From: Pollutimonas sp036675275
GTDB taxonomy: Bacteria > Pseudomonadota > Gammaproteobacteria > Burkholderiales > Burkholderiaceae_B
DNA length: 64,000 nt
Direction of reading: 5' to 3'
Assembly: GCA_036675275.1 (NCBI GenBank)
Contig: JAKFFG010000014.1
Coordinates: forward strand, 1-64,000
Shown piece after piece: positions 42,486-51,854 of the stretch (the stretch's first letter is position 1; every line of letters starts with the position of its first letter). The notes under the pieces are model-generated. The model ran no database searches. It was not told where the DNA came from and saw only the letters and a list, made by a program, of their open reading frames with translations. A program made the translations under genes and the position numbers.

Positions 42486-43988
42486 TCATTGCGCCGCCAG
42501 TGTGACGCCCTTCAGGCGGACCAGCCCGTCGGGATAAGGCACGAAGCCCTGCACCCGCTTCTGCACCCCGAATGTCCAGGGCAGATAGTAGGTGTAGAAA
42601 ATAGGATGCTTCTCCTGCATCTGCTTCAGGAACTCGCTATACAGGCCCTTGCGCTTTTCGACATCCAGCTCCTCACGCGCATCATTGAGCAGCTTGTCCA
42701 TCGTTTCATCGCAGAATTTGCCGTCATTCAGGCTTCCCTTGCAGGATACGTACTGGAACACATTGCCGCTGGGGTCCACACGGCCGGACCATCCCGCCTG
42801 CGCAAGCTCGAAGTCCCCGCGAGCCATGGTTGATTGCAGCGCGGCGAACTCCATGGGGCGCAGACTGATGTCAAAGCCGGCCTCGCTGCCCATGGCCTGT
42901 ATCAGCTCAAACACCTGCTGCATGATGGTGTTGTTTCCAAAGGAGATTTCCACCTTGACGCGTTCCAGCCCCGCGTCCTTCAACAGGGCGCGAGCCTTTT
43001 CGACATCGCGGCCCTTGCGCTCCACACTCTTGTCGTAGGCAAAGCTGGCCGGAGGAAAGGGCTGGAATGCCGGTTGATACAGCCCCATGCCGACCACCTG
43101 GTTGATGGCGTCCCTGTCGATGGAAAGATCAAACGCCTGCCTGACGCGCGGATCCTTGGCGAAGGCGTTGTCGGCGCGCGGGCCATTCGCAAAGTTCACT
43201 GAAATGGCCTGGAACCCCAGTCCGGTGACCGGCATGAAGCGCAGGTTGGGATCGTCTTTTACCGTTTGCGCATCGGCCGGCGCCAGGCGTTCGGCAATGT
43301 CCAGGCCACCGGAGCGCATATTGTTCAAGCGCACCGTGGCATCCGGCACGGGACGGAACACCACCGTATCGAAATGATAATTGGCCGCATCCCAGTGCTC
43401 GGCAAATTTTTCCAGCGTGATGTGGTCGTTCTGCACCCTGCTCTTGAAGCGATAGGGCCCGGAACACACAGGATTTTTGCCGGGATCCTTGTCGAAGCTG
43501 GCGGGCGACTGCATCATCCCGGCGCGGTCGGACAACTGCGACAGCAGCGACGCATCGGGCTGGGTCAGGTGCAGCACTACTGTTGTCGGATCAGGCGCGT
43601 CCACGCTGGCCAGCGTCACCAATTCGCTTTTCCGGTTGCTGTCCGGCAGATTCTTGGCCCGCTCGAGATTGGCCTTTACCGATGCCGCGTCTATCGGCGT
43701 GCCGTCGTGGTACACCGCATTTTCGCGCAGGGTGAACTTGAGTGTTTTATTGTCGGGCCACGACCATTTCGTTGCCAATTGCGGCACAAATTCCAGCTCG
43801 GGCGTGATGTCGACCAGTTTGTCGCACAACGACGCGAACACAATGCGTCCCACAAAAGTTCGTGCCCGCGCGGGATCCAGTTGATCGGGATCGTCCTGCA
43901 ATCCTATTCGCATTGTCGATTGTCCCAATGCAACGCTGGAGAAGAACAGTCCGGTTAAAAGTGCAAGCTTTATTGGGGTTTTATACAT
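42486..43988 (-). CDS. Peptide-type ABC transporter substrate-binding protein (copy 1)
   Basis: A 500-residue periplasmic protein of the SBP_bac_5 (DppA/OppA) family. It has a signal peptide (MYKTPIKLALLTGLFFSSVALG) and the conserved WSWPDNKTLKFTLRENAVYHDGTP region. The start at 43988 follows a strong ribosome site (GGAGG); the longer reading adds 23 residues before the signal. It is the last gene of the operon and is clearly related to the protein encoded at 47728. The ligand (peptide, glutathione or other) cannot be told. Confidence 0.92.
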   Translation of the reverse strand: MYKTPIKLALLTGLFFSSVALGQSTMRIGLQDDPDQLDPARARTFVGRIVFASLCDKLVDITPELEFVPQLATKWSWPDNKTLKFTLRENAVYHDGTPIDAASVKANLERAKNLPDSNRKSELVTLASVDAPDPTTVVLHLTQPDASLLSQLSDRAGMMQSPASFDKDPGKNPVCSGPYRFKSRVQNDHITLEKFAEHWDAANYHFDTVVFRPVPDATVRLNNMRSGGLDIAERLAPADAQTVKDDPNLRFMPVTGLGFQAISVNFANGPRADNAFAKDPRVRQAFDLSIDRDAINQVVGMGLYQPAFQPFPPASFAYDKSVERKGRDVEKARALLKDAGLERVKVEISFGNNTIMQQVFELIQAMGSEAGFDISLRPMEFAALQSTMARGDFELAQAGWSGRVDPSGNVFQYVSCKGSLNDGKFCDETMDKLLNDAREELDVEKRKGLYSEFLKQMQEKHPIFYTYYLPWTFGVQKRVQGFVPYPDGLVRLKGVTLAAQ

Positions 43989-44013
43989 GATGAACCTCCG
44001 ATGAGCTGAGACT

Positions 44014-45870
44014 TCAATAGACGCCGATGGGGTGACGCGCGACAAAATGACCGGCACTGACAGGAACGAGGGGTTGGACCACGGGCTCGTCGTGCACGCT
44101 TCTTACAACACTGGGAATTTCATCGACCAGCAGGGAATGCGCCCGATGACGAAAAGCCGGATCGGCAACCGGTACGGCCGCCATCAGTTTTTGCGTATAG
44201 GGGTGCTGGGGATTCTCGAAAATCGCTTGCCGGGGGCCGATTTCAACGACCTGCCCCAGGTACATGACCACAATGCGATGGCTGATGCGCTCGACCACCG
44301 CCATATCGTGAGAAATAAAAAGAATCGAAAGCCCCAATTCGCGTTGCAGCTTCAAGAGCAGGTTGACGATCTGAGCCTGTATCGAGACATCAAGAGCCGA
44401 TACCGATTCGTCGGCGATCACAACGCGGGGATTCAGGGCCAGCGCGCGCGCAATGCAGATTCGTTGCCGCTGCCCTCCTGAGAACTCGTGCGGGTAGCGA
44501 TCGGCCATATCCGGTGTCAGGCCGCATTTTTCCATAAGCCAGCGTACGCGCTCAGCGGCTTCCCGGCCCTTGGCCACGCCATGGATCAGGAGCGGCTCCA
44601 TAATGGAATAGCCTATGGTGACTCGCGGATCAAGCGATGCAAAGGGATCCTGGAAAATGAACTGGATATGCCGGCGCAAGGATTGCATCTGGCTGCCGTG
44701 AAAGTGGCTGACATCCTGACCGTCGTACAAAATCTTTCCGCCGCGGATGCGTTCCAGTTGGGCCAGCGAACGGCCTGTGGTCGTCTTGCCACAACCCGAT
44801 TCGCCCACGATAGCCAGCGTTTCGCCAGGATAGAGATCGAAGCTGACTTGTTCCACCGCATGCACGCGGTGCCGCACACGGCCAAAGACGCCGCTTGCAA
44901 TATCGAAGCGGGTCACCAGCTTGTCGACCTGCAGCAGCGGCCCGGCGTCGTAGCGGGCGGTACTGGCCTCCTGTTCTGCAGGCTGCTCATCAGCGCCCGC
45001 ATCCGATGCGCTCTGGTCCAGCAGGACAAATGGCGCCGGCTCGCTGCTTCCTTTCATGGAGCCCAGCCTGGGGACGGCGGACAGCAGCGCCCGGGTATAG
45101 GGATGACTGGGCCGGTAGAACAACTCATCGGAATTGTTTTCCTCGACCTTGTTGCCCTTGTGCATGACCATCACGCGGTCGGCCACCTCGGCCACCACGC
45201 CCATGTCGTGGGTAATGAAAATGACCCCCATGTCCATTTCCTGCTGCAATTGGCGTATCAGTTGCAGGATCTGGGCCTGTATGGTCACATCCAGCGCCGT
45301 GGTAGGCTCGTCGGCGATGAGCACTTGCGGCTTGCAGGACAAGGCCATGGCGATCATGATGCGCTGGCGCATGCCGCCGGACAGTTGATGCGGGTAACGG
45401 TCCTGCACGGCCCGGGCGTCGGGAATACGCACCGTCTCGAGCAATCGCAGGGTTTCCGCCCTGGCCGCCGCCCTGTCCAATCCCTGATGCAGCCGCAAGG
45501 CTTCGGCGATTTGATCGCCGGCCGGAAAACTGGGGTTCAGGGACGTCATGGGCTCCTGGAAAATCATGGCGATATCGGCGCCGCGGATCTTGCGCATTTC
45601 GGTTTCCGGCGCATGCACCAGGTCCAGCAGGCTGCCATCGCGCCTGCGCAACAGGATTTCGCCCTGCGTGATGCGGCCGTTGCCGAACTCCACCAGGCGC
45701 ATCAACGATAAAGAGGTTACCGATTTGCCGGACCCCGACTCTCCCACGATAGCCAGCGTTTCGCCCCGGCTGACATGAAAAGACAAGTCTTTGACAGCCT
45801 CGACCGCGCCGTCGGGTGTCCTGAAGCTGACTGTCAGGCCCGAAACCTTGATTACACCTTGTTCTTCCAT
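44014..45870 (-). CDS. Fused dipeptide-type ABC transporter ATP-binding protein (DppD-DppF/GsiA-like)
   Basis: One polypeptide of about 618 residues carries two complete nucleotide-binding domains. The first has GESGSGKS and the signature LSGGMRQR; the second has GESGCGKT and FSGGQRQR. Oligopeptide C-terminal segments follow each. A Pro/Glu/Ala-rich linker joins them near residue 300. It powers the permeases encoded by the next two upstream genes. I chose the ATG at 45870 (GGAA upstream); earlier ATGs at 45879 and 45912 are possible, the last overlapping the permease gene. Confidence 0.92.
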   Translation of the reverse strand: MEEQGVIKVSGLTVSFRTPDGAVEAVKDLSFHVSRGETLAIVGESGSGKSVTSLSLMRLVEFGNGRITQGEILLRRRDGSLLDLVHAPETEMRKIRGADIAMIFQEPMTSLNPSFPAGDQIAEALRLHQGLDRAAARAETLRLLETVRIPDARAVQDRYPHQLSGGMRQRIMIAMALSCKPQVLIADEPTTALDVTIQAQILQLIRQLQQEMDMGVIFITHDMGVVAEVADRVMVMHKGNKVEENNSDELFYRPSHPYTRALLSAVPRLGSMKGSSEPAPFVLLDQSASDAGADEQPAEQEASTARYDAGPLLQVDKLVTRFDIASGVFGRVRHRVHAVEQVSFDLYPGETLAIVGESGCGKTTTGRSLAQLERIRGGKILYDGQDVSHFHGSQMQSLRRHIQFIFQDPFASLDPRVTIGYSIMEPLLIHGVAKGREAAERVRWLMEKCGLTPDMADRYPHEFSGGQRQRICIARALALNPRVVIADESVSALDVSIQAQIVNLLLKLQRELGLSILFISHDMAVVERISHRIVVMYLGQVVEIGPRQAIFENPQHPYTQKLMAAVPVADPAFRHRAHSLLVDEIPSVVRSVHDEPVVQPLVPVSAGHFVARHPIGVY

Positions 45871-45883
45871 CGTACGCATTCCG

Positions 45884-46762
45884 TTAGCGGTCCTGGCGCG
45901 GATCGAGCGCATCGCGCAGGCCGTCGCCCAGCAGATTGAACCCGAACACCACCAGGAATATTGCCGTACCAGGAAAAATCGACATCCATGGCGCCTGGGT
46001 CATGAAATTCTTGGCCGTGTTCAGCATGGAGCCCCACGATGGATTTGGCGGCTGCAGACCCAGCCCCAGGAAAGAAAGGCTGGCTTCGGCAATGATGGCG
46101 CTCGCGATCATGATGGTGGCCTGTACGATGAGGGCCGGCATGATGTTGGGCAGAATATGGCGCAGCACGATACGTGTATTCGAGGCGCCCAGCGACCGCG
46201 TGCTTTGCACATAGTCTTCATTCTTGATGGCCAGCACTTGGCCGCGCGCCAGGCGAATGAACAGCGGTGCGGCCGATACCCCGATGGCTATCATGGCGTT
46301 TACCAGACTGGGGCCCAGGAACGCGGCCAGGGCAATGGCGAGTATAAGGAAAGGGATGGAAAGCAGGGCTTCGGTGGCGCGCGAAATGCAACCGTCGATG
46401 ATTCCGCCGAAGTAGCCGGCAAGCAAGCCGAAAGGTATGCCAACCAGCAGCGCGATCAGCACGGAACACACGCCGGCCAGCAGCGAAGCCCTGGCGCCGA
46501 ACACCAGCCGGCTCAAGATATCGCGCCCCAGTTCATCGGTGCCCAGCCAGTGGGCAAGCGACGGTGACTTGCGTATGGCCGTGAAACTGACCTGGGACGG
46601 ATCGTAGCCGGCAATGACGGGAGCGAACAAGGCGGCCAGCATGAAGAACAACACGATGGCGGCGCCCAGCATGGCAGAGCGGTTATGCCTGAATTTTTCC
46701 CAGGAACGATTGCGGCGGCGGCTTGTTGATGCCTGTGGCGCACTGGCTGCTTGCGCGCTCAT
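45884..46762 (-). CDS. Peptide-type ABC transporter permease (DppC-like)
   Basis: A 292-residue inner-membrane permease with an N-terminal helix after a basic segment and the BPD_transp_1 domain. It includes GTDELGRDILSRLVFGARASL, typical of DppC-type subunits, and the EAA-like loop RSLGASNTRIVLRHILPN. The ATG at 46762 overlaps the stop of the partner permease by 4 bases. The longer reading of 319 residues overlaps that gene more deeply and lacks support. Confidence 0.92.
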   Translation of the reverse strand: MSAQAASAPQASTSRRRNRSWEKFRHNRSAMLGAAIVLFFMLAALFAPVIAGYDPSQVSFTAIRKSPSLAHWLGTDELGRDILSRLVFGARASLLAGVCSVLIALLVGIPFGLLAGYFGGIIDGCISRATEALLSIPFLILAIALAAFLGPSLVNAMIAIGVSAAPLFIRLARGQVLAIKNEDYVQSTRSLGASNTRIVLRHILPNIMPALIVQATIMIASAIIAEASLSFLGLGLQPPNPSWGSMLNTAKNFMTQAPWMSIFPGTAIFLVVFGFNLLGDGLRDALDPRQDR

Positions 46763-47703
46763 GCGTACCTCAGCCGTGGATTGATCAGGATATAAAGCAC
46801 ATCGGCCACCAGCGTCAATACAATAAAGCCCACGGCGATGCACAGGACTACGCCCTGCACGACGGCGTAGTCGCGATTGAATACGGCATCGACCAGCAGC
46901 TTGCCGAACCCGGGGATGCCAAATATCTGTTCAGTCAGTACCGCGCCGGCCAGGAGCTCGCCAAACAATATGGTTACCAGGGTGACGATAGGCATCAGGG
47001 CGTTGCGCAAGGCATGGCGCAGGACAACAATGCGCTCGGAAGCCCCCTTGGCCCGCGCCGTCCTGACATAGTCGGCACTGAGCGCTTCAAGCATGGCCGA
47101 TCGGGTATGGCGCATGAGATACGCGCTGATTGCGGTGGACAGCACCAGCGAGGGCATCAGTATGGTCTTGAACGACAACCAGAAATCCGTACCCGGCGAA
47201 ACATAACCCGACGCGGGCAGCCATTTGAGCCACACCGACACGATCATGATCAGGACAATGCCGAGCCAGAAATTGGGTATCGACATGCCGGACAAGGCAA
47301 ACAGGTTGGCACCGAACTCAACGCGGCTGCCTTTGCGCACCGCAGCCAGAATGCCCAGCGGTATCCCTATGACGATGGCAAAGAACATGGCCATGATCGC
47401 CAGATGTATGGTTACGGGCAGCTTCTGCATGATGAGCGTGGTTACCGGTATATCGGTGCGCAGCGATACGCCAAGATTGCCCTGCCCGACCTCCTTGACC
47501 CATGCCATGTATTGCACTGGCAAAGGGTCGTTCAGCCGATACTTGTCACGCAGAAATTCAAGAACGGCAGGATCCCGTTCTTCTCCTGCCATGGCCAGGA
47601 CAGGGTCTCCAGGCAGTATTTTCTGCAGTCCGAATATGATGATCGATACAAGTATCAATGTCGGTATCGCCACAATCATTCGACGCAAAATGAGTTTGAA
47701 CAT
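46759..47703 (-). CDS. Peptide-type ABC transporter permease (DppB-like)
   Basis: A 314-residue inner-membrane permease with about six helices. The opening MFKLILRRMIVAIPTLILVS, the LPGDPV segment and the EAA loop RTARAKGASERIVVLRHALRNALMP are typical of DppB subunits. It overlaps the DppC-like gene by 4 bases. It starts 24 bases after the substrate-binding protein gene that opens the operon. Confidence 0.93.
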   Translation of the reverse strand: MFKLILRRMIVAIPTLILVSIIIFGLQKILPGDPVLAMAGEERDPAVLEFLRDKYRLNDPLPVQYMAWVKEVGQGNLGVSLRTDIPVTTLIMQKLPVTIHLAIMAMFFAIVIGIPLGILAAVRKGSRVEFGANLFALSGMSIPNFWLGIVLIMIVSVWLKWLPASGYVSPGTDFWLSFKTILMPSLVLSTAISAYLMRHTRSAMLEALSADYVRTARAKGASERIVVLRHALRNALMPIVTLVTILFGELLAGAVLTEQIFGIPGFGKLLVDAVFNRDYAVVQGVVLCIAVGFIVLTLVADVLYILINPRLRYA

Positions 47704-47727
47704 GTGCTGGAGCCTTTGCCTGGCCGA

Positions 47728-49236
47728 TTAATTGAACGAAACGCCCCGCAGTCGGATCATGCCGTCCGGATAAGGCTCGAAACCCTGCACCTTCTTGTGG
47801 GTGACGAAAGGCCAAGGCTGATAGTAGAGATACATGCTGGGCAGATCTTCCTGCAGTATGGCCTGGGCTTCGTCGTAAATGGCCTTGCGTTTGGCCTGGT
47901 CCGACACCGTGCGCGCCTTGTTCAACAGCTCATCCACTTTGGGATTGCAGTACTTGCTGTCATTGAGCGTACCCTTGCAGGTAACACGAGAATAGATATT
48001 GCCGTCGGGATCCACCCGCCCCGACCATCCCCGCATATCGACCTGGAAATTGCCTTTGGCAGAATCAGCCAGCATCGCGGCATATTCAGTGGGGCGCAGG
48101 CTGACCTGGAATCCGGCCTGGGCAGCCATCGCCTGCACCATCTCGGCGGTCGACGCTTCGATGGTGTTGTTCGCGAACGTGAGTTCGACCTTGGGGGATT
48201 CCATGCCGGCCTCTTTCAGCAGCGCCTTGGCCTTGGCGATATCAGGCTTGACGACAGGGAACTTGTCGCTTAGGTAAGGGCTGGCCAGCGGAAAAGGCTG
48301 CTGCGCGGGCGGGAAAATACCGCCGCCTATCACGTCGCCTATGGCCTGGCGATCGATAGTCAGCTGGAAGGCTTGCCGGACACGCTTGTCGTTGAACGGA
48401 TTGGTCTTGGAGCGCTCGCCATTGTTGACGTTGAACATTAACTGGCGAAAGCCCAGGCCATTGACGGGCTTGAATACGAGATTGGGGTCTTCCTTGACCT
48501 GCGGGACATCGGATGGATTCAGGCGTTCCAGGATCTCTATGCCGCCCGAACGCAAATTGGACAGTCGTACCGTTGAATCGGGGATAGGCAAAAAGACAAC
48601 CTTGCTGAAGGCGAACTCTTTGGCGTCATAGTATTTATTGAATTTTTCCAGAACAATGCGATCGTTCTGGACGCGTTCCACGAACTTGTATGGCCCCGAG
48701 CAAACCGGCTGCCGGCCCACATCGGACGCGCTGTCGGCACCTTCGAAGCTTTTTGGCGACAACATCATTCCCGCGCGGTCCGACAGTTGCGCCAACAAGG
48801 TGGCGTCGGGCTGCTTCACCGTAATGACCAGCGTGGCGGGGTCGGGCGCGTCAACCTGCTTGACCGAGGCCAGCTCGCTTTTTCGCTGGCTGGCGGGCAA
48901 GGTAAGCGCGCGGTCCAGGTTGGCCTTGGCTGCCGCGGCATCGAATTTGGTGCCGTCGTGGAATACGGCGTCGTCGCGCAGCTTGAAGGTCAGTTGCGTA
49001 CTGTCTTCATTCCAGGACCAGGATTTTGCCAGGCGCGGCACAAACTGCAGCTTGGCGTCGATATCCACCAGCTTATCGCACATCGAGGTGAATACAATAC
49101 GCGCGGCGTAGGTGCGCGAACGGTGCGGGTCCAGCGTATCCGGGTCATCCTGCATGCCGATGCGCAATTCTTGCGCATGGCCGGCAGTCGCCGTGGCGAG
49201 CAATAGGCTTCCAAGCAGCAGCGTCATTCTTTTCAT
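47728..49236 (-). CDS. Peptide-type ABC transporter substrate-binding protein (copy 2)
   Basis: A 502-residue SBP_bac_5 protein with a signal peptide (MKRMTLLLGSLLLATATAGHAQ). It is the first gene of the transporter operon. It is clearly similar along its whole length to the protein encoded at 42486; for example both have QDDPD-LDP, CDKLVDI, WSW, RKSEL, LSDRAGMM and CSGPY at matching positions. The two proteins probably have overlapping or related ligands. The ribosome site includes GGAGACAAGAG. Confidence 0.92.
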   Translation of the reverse strand: MKRMTLLLGSLLLATATAGHAQELRIGMQDDPDTLDPHRSRTYAARIVFTSMCDKLVDIDAKLQFVPRLAKSWSWNEDSTQLTFKLRDDAVFHDGTKFDAAAAKANLDRALTLPASQRKSELASVKQVDAPDPATLVITVKQPDATLLAQLSDRAGMMLSPKSFEGADSASDVGRQPVCSGPYKFVERVQNDRIVLEKFNKYYDAKEFAFSKVVFLPIPDSTVRLSNLRSGGIEILERLNPSDVPQVKEDPNLVFKPVNGLGFRQLMFNVNNGERSKTNPFNDKRVRQAFQLTIDRQAIGDVIGGGIFPPAQQPFPLASPYLSDKFPVVKPDIAKAKALLKEAGMESPKVELTFANNTIEASTAEMVQAMAAQAGFQVSLRPTEYAAMLADSAKGNFQVDMRGWSGRVDPDGNIYSRVTCKGTLNDSKYCNPKVDELLNKARTVSDQAKRKAIYDEAQAILQEDLPSMYLYYQPWPFVTHKKVQGFEPYPDGMIRLRGVSFN

Positions 49237-49486
49237 TCTCTTGTCTCCAGAGTGGCTTGTTCGTATATGACAATACGCCAGCCCTGTACGCTACTATCAA
49301 ACCATCATTACATCAATCCAGTTTTGTACCCCTGTTGGCCGCTTGTTCTTTTTATTGGCATAAGATCGCGCCGCACAGGATCGGCACCGGTACGTGCCGT
49401 GGTGATGGACTCCGAGGACGGGGTCTCGGCGTTTGGCCAGGTTGGTAATTAAGACTTGTCTTCCCCATAGATGTATCGGTGGTGCC

Positions 49487-49780
49487 GCCCCCTGTCAGCT
49501 CACGCTCAATCTGTTCAATGCTAGGCAGGCTGGTTTGCAGTTCGGCCGGCAAGGATTCCACCAGTCCAAGTGCTCGGGCTTGAGCTTGCCACCTTTGAGT
49601 TCGATTACCACATAGCAGCGCAGCTTAAGGTGGTAGAACAACAGACCGATGAAGAATTCGTCACCGCCCACGTCGGAAAGAACCTGCCGACCAACGAAGG
49701 CAAAACCCGCACCGAGCTCCAACAGGAACTCGGTCACGAGCTGTACCAGGGCGCTTTCAACGCGGGCTTGGTTTTGGCCG
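49487..49780 (-). pseudogene. DUF1016/YhcG-type PDDEXK nuclease, decayed remnant
   Basis: Between about 49563 and 49780, one minus frame reads LVTEFLLELGAGFAFVGRQ and GGDEFFIGLLFYHLKLRCYV followed by VIELKGGKLKPEHLD, the start of the YhcG nuclease domain. A second frame (49487-49561) then reads ESLPAELQTSLPSIEQIEREL, the usual C-terminus. About 80 family residues between the two are missing and the frame is shifted. The N-terminal winged part is also missing, so this is a broken gene. The rest of the 49237-49940 interval shows no other gene. Confidence 0.75.
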
Positions 49781-49940
49781 CTGCCGCGGTCATCTTGGTA
49801 TACAGGTCAGACAGTTTTTCTGCAGGTGACAGTGTCACCGCTGGCCAGCAATTGTCCAACAGCCTGTTGGACGAGACACTGAGGGGAGCCGCCTTTCGTA
49901 GACGAGTTCAACTCCCGCACGGTGAAGTCTCCAAACAAGT

Positions 49941-51032
49941 TCAAACGTTAAACAAGAAATTCAACACATCGCCGTCCTTGACCACATATTCCTTGCCTTC
50001 GGCTCGCATCTTGCCGGCTTCCTTGGCGCCCTGCTCGCCCTTGAAGGCAATGAAGTCGTCGAATGCGATCGTCTGGGCGCGGATGAAGCCGCGCTCGAAA
50101 TCGGTATGGATCACGCCGGCTGCGTTGGGCGCCGTGTCGCCTATGTGTATGGTCCAGGCGCGGACTTCCTTGACGCCTGCCGTGAAGTAGGTTTGCAGGC
50201 CCAGCAGGCGGTAACCGGCGCGGATGACGCGGTTCAGGCCAGGTTCGTCCATGCCGATATCGGCCAGGAAGACCTCCTTGTCTTCTTCGTCGAGATCGGC
50301 GATATCGGCTTCGACCGCCGCACATACAGCCACGACCGGCGCGTTCTCGGCCTCGGCGTATTTCTGTACGGCCGCCAAGTGCGGGTTGTTCTCGAACCCG
50401 TCTTCCTTCACATTGGCCACGTACATCGACGGCTTGGCGGTAATGAAGCACAAAGGCTTGAGCAAGGCCATATCGTCTTCATCCAGGCCTAGCGAGCGTA
50501 CCGGACGGGCCTGGTTGAGCACGGGCAGGACTTTCTCGAGCAGAGCCACCATCTTGATGGCGTCCTTGTCGCCCGCGCGCGCTGTCTTCTGATGACGGTG
50601 CAAGGCTTTTTCGGCAGAGCCTAGATCGGCCAGGGCCAGTTCGGTATTGATGACCTCGATGTCGGAAAGCGGGTTAATGCTGCCGGCAACGTGAATGACG
50701 TTTTCGTCTTCAAAACAGCGAACGACATGCACAATGGCATCGGTTTCACGGATATTGGCCAAAAACTGGTTGCCCAACCCTTCACCCTTGGAGGCACCGG
50801 CCACCAGGCCGGCAATATCGACGAACTCGACGACGGCGGGCACTATGCGTTCCGGCTTGACAATGTCGGCCAGGGCGGCGAGGCGCGCATCAGGCACTTC
50901 CACGACGCCCACGTTGGGCTCGATCGTGCAGAAGGGGTAGTTCTCGGCGGCAATGCCAGCCTTGGTCAACGCATTGAAAAGGGTTGATTTTCCGACGTTG
51001 GGTAAACCAACAATGCCACATTGCAAAGCCAT
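49941..51032 (-). CDS. ychF: Redox-regulated ATPase YchF
   Basis: YchF is an Obg-related P-loop protein that hydrolyses ATP and binds the ribosome. The 363-residue protein has GLPNVGKSTLFN (residues 7-18), the DIAGLV switch segment, and the C-terminal TGS-like domain ending KEYVVKDGDVLNFLFNV. The MALQCGIVG start at 51032 is the conserved one; a longer reading adds 13 residues. It follows pth and the CPBP gene on the same strand, as in relatives. Confidence 0.96.
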   Translation of the reverse strand: MALQCGIVGLPNVGKSTLFNALTKAGIAAENYPFCTIEPNVGVVEVPDARLAALADIVKPERIVPAVVEFVDIAGLVAGASKGEGLGNQFLANIRETDAIVHVVRCFEDENVIHVAGSINPLSDIEVINTELALADLGSAEKALHRHQKTARAGDKDAIKMVALLEKVLPVLNQARPVRSLGLDEDDMALLKPLCFITAKPSMYVANVKEDGFENNPHLAAVQKYAEAENAPVVAVCAAVEADIADLDEEDKEVFLADIGMDEPGLNRVIRAGYRLLGLQTYFTAGVKEVRAWTIHIGDTAPNAAGVIHTDFERGFIRAQTIAFDDFIAFKGEQGAKEAGKMRAEGKEYVVKDGDVLNFLFNV

Positions 51033-51101
51033 GAGTGTCCTGGAGATAAAAAAATGAACAAAATCGCCCACTATTGTAGGTCGAATTGCCTTGCTGGCGG
51101 A

Positions 51102-51854
51102 TTACACCGCCAATTCAGGCACGAAGCGCAACACCAGCCACACCAGCAGCAGGGGTCCGCCATTAAAGATGGCATGCAGAAGCATGCTGGCGCCTATCCC
51201 ACGCTTTATGCGCAGCCATGACAGAACCAGACCAGTCAGCCACTGGGGCAGTACCAGCAGGGGCATCAGCCACAAGGGCGTCTGATGCAGATTGAAGTTA
51301 TACAGGTGCACGCCGGCAAACAGCAATGACGCCAGGTGAAATACCCAGGGAAACCAGCGGCGATAAGCCAGGCGGTAACGCCATGGCATGCTGCGCCGGG
51401 TATACGCCATGCCCAGCAGGTAAGGTATCCAGCAGAGAGCAAGAATCGCGGTGACCAGCAGTATGGCCCACCACGTCGCCCCCATGAACATCGCAGCTAC
51501 TGCCGCTGGCACCAGCCACCATGCCTGGGCGGGCCGTCGCAAGCCGTAGCGGAACACCAACTCCTCAACAACAGGCGCCCACAGCAGTGCCTGCAGCCAG
51601 GGAATATTGTGAATGTCCAGGCGATGTGTGGCCCCCCCGGCGCCTGCAGCCATGACCGCGATGGGCCCAAGAAACACCAGGTTGACGGCCCACAGAAAGC
51701 AGGCCCACTTGAACAACCGCCCTATCGGCAGACCTGGAAACCAGTCTTCCCAACAGCCGTCCCCTGCGCGCCGGCCGGGCAGCCGCGGCCCGAATCGAGG
51801 CCGCAAGACGAAGCGGAAGAAATTGCGCAGCTCGTCGCGAAAACGGTCAGGCAC
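51102..51854 (-). CDS. CPBP-family intramembrane protease
   Basis: A membrane protein of about 250 residues with the CPBP (CAAX protease and bacteriocin-processing) motifs: EE in APVVEELVFRYGLR (Glu97, Glu98), a downstream FAGVHLYNF (His), and HAIFNGG. The probable start is GTG at 51854, which overlaps the pth stop by 8 bases; longer readings lie inside pth. Such proteins cleave membrane peptides, but no specific substrate is known. It sits between pth and ychF, where relatives often have no extra gene. Confidence 0.8.
   Translation of the reverse strand: MPDRFRDELRNFFRFVLRPRFGPRLPGRRAGDGCWEDWFPGLPIGRLFKWACFLWAVNLVFLGPIAVMAAGAGGATHRLDIHNIPWLQALLWAPVVEELVFRYGLRRPAQAWWLVPAAVAAMFMGATWWAILLVTAILALCWIPYLLGMAYTRRSMPWRYRLAYRRWFPWVFHLASLLFAGVHLYNFNLHQTPLWLMPLLVLPQWLTGLVLSWLRIKRGIGASMLLHAIFNGGPLLLVWLVLRFVPELAV

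Noticed and set aside
44488..45711. Plus-strand open frame of 407 codons
   Set aside because: It is antisense to the fused ABC ATPase gene, and its His/Gln/Gly-rich composition is that of a shadow frame.
46723..48273. Plus-strand open frame of 516 codons
   Set aside because: It is antisense to a permease gene and a binding-protein gene with clear family motifs. Composition is typical of a shadow frame.
49570..50190. Plus-strand open frame of 206 codons ending inside ychF
   Set aside because: It runs antisense over the DUF1016 remnant and the ychF 3' end; the minus-strand readings have family motifs and this one does not.
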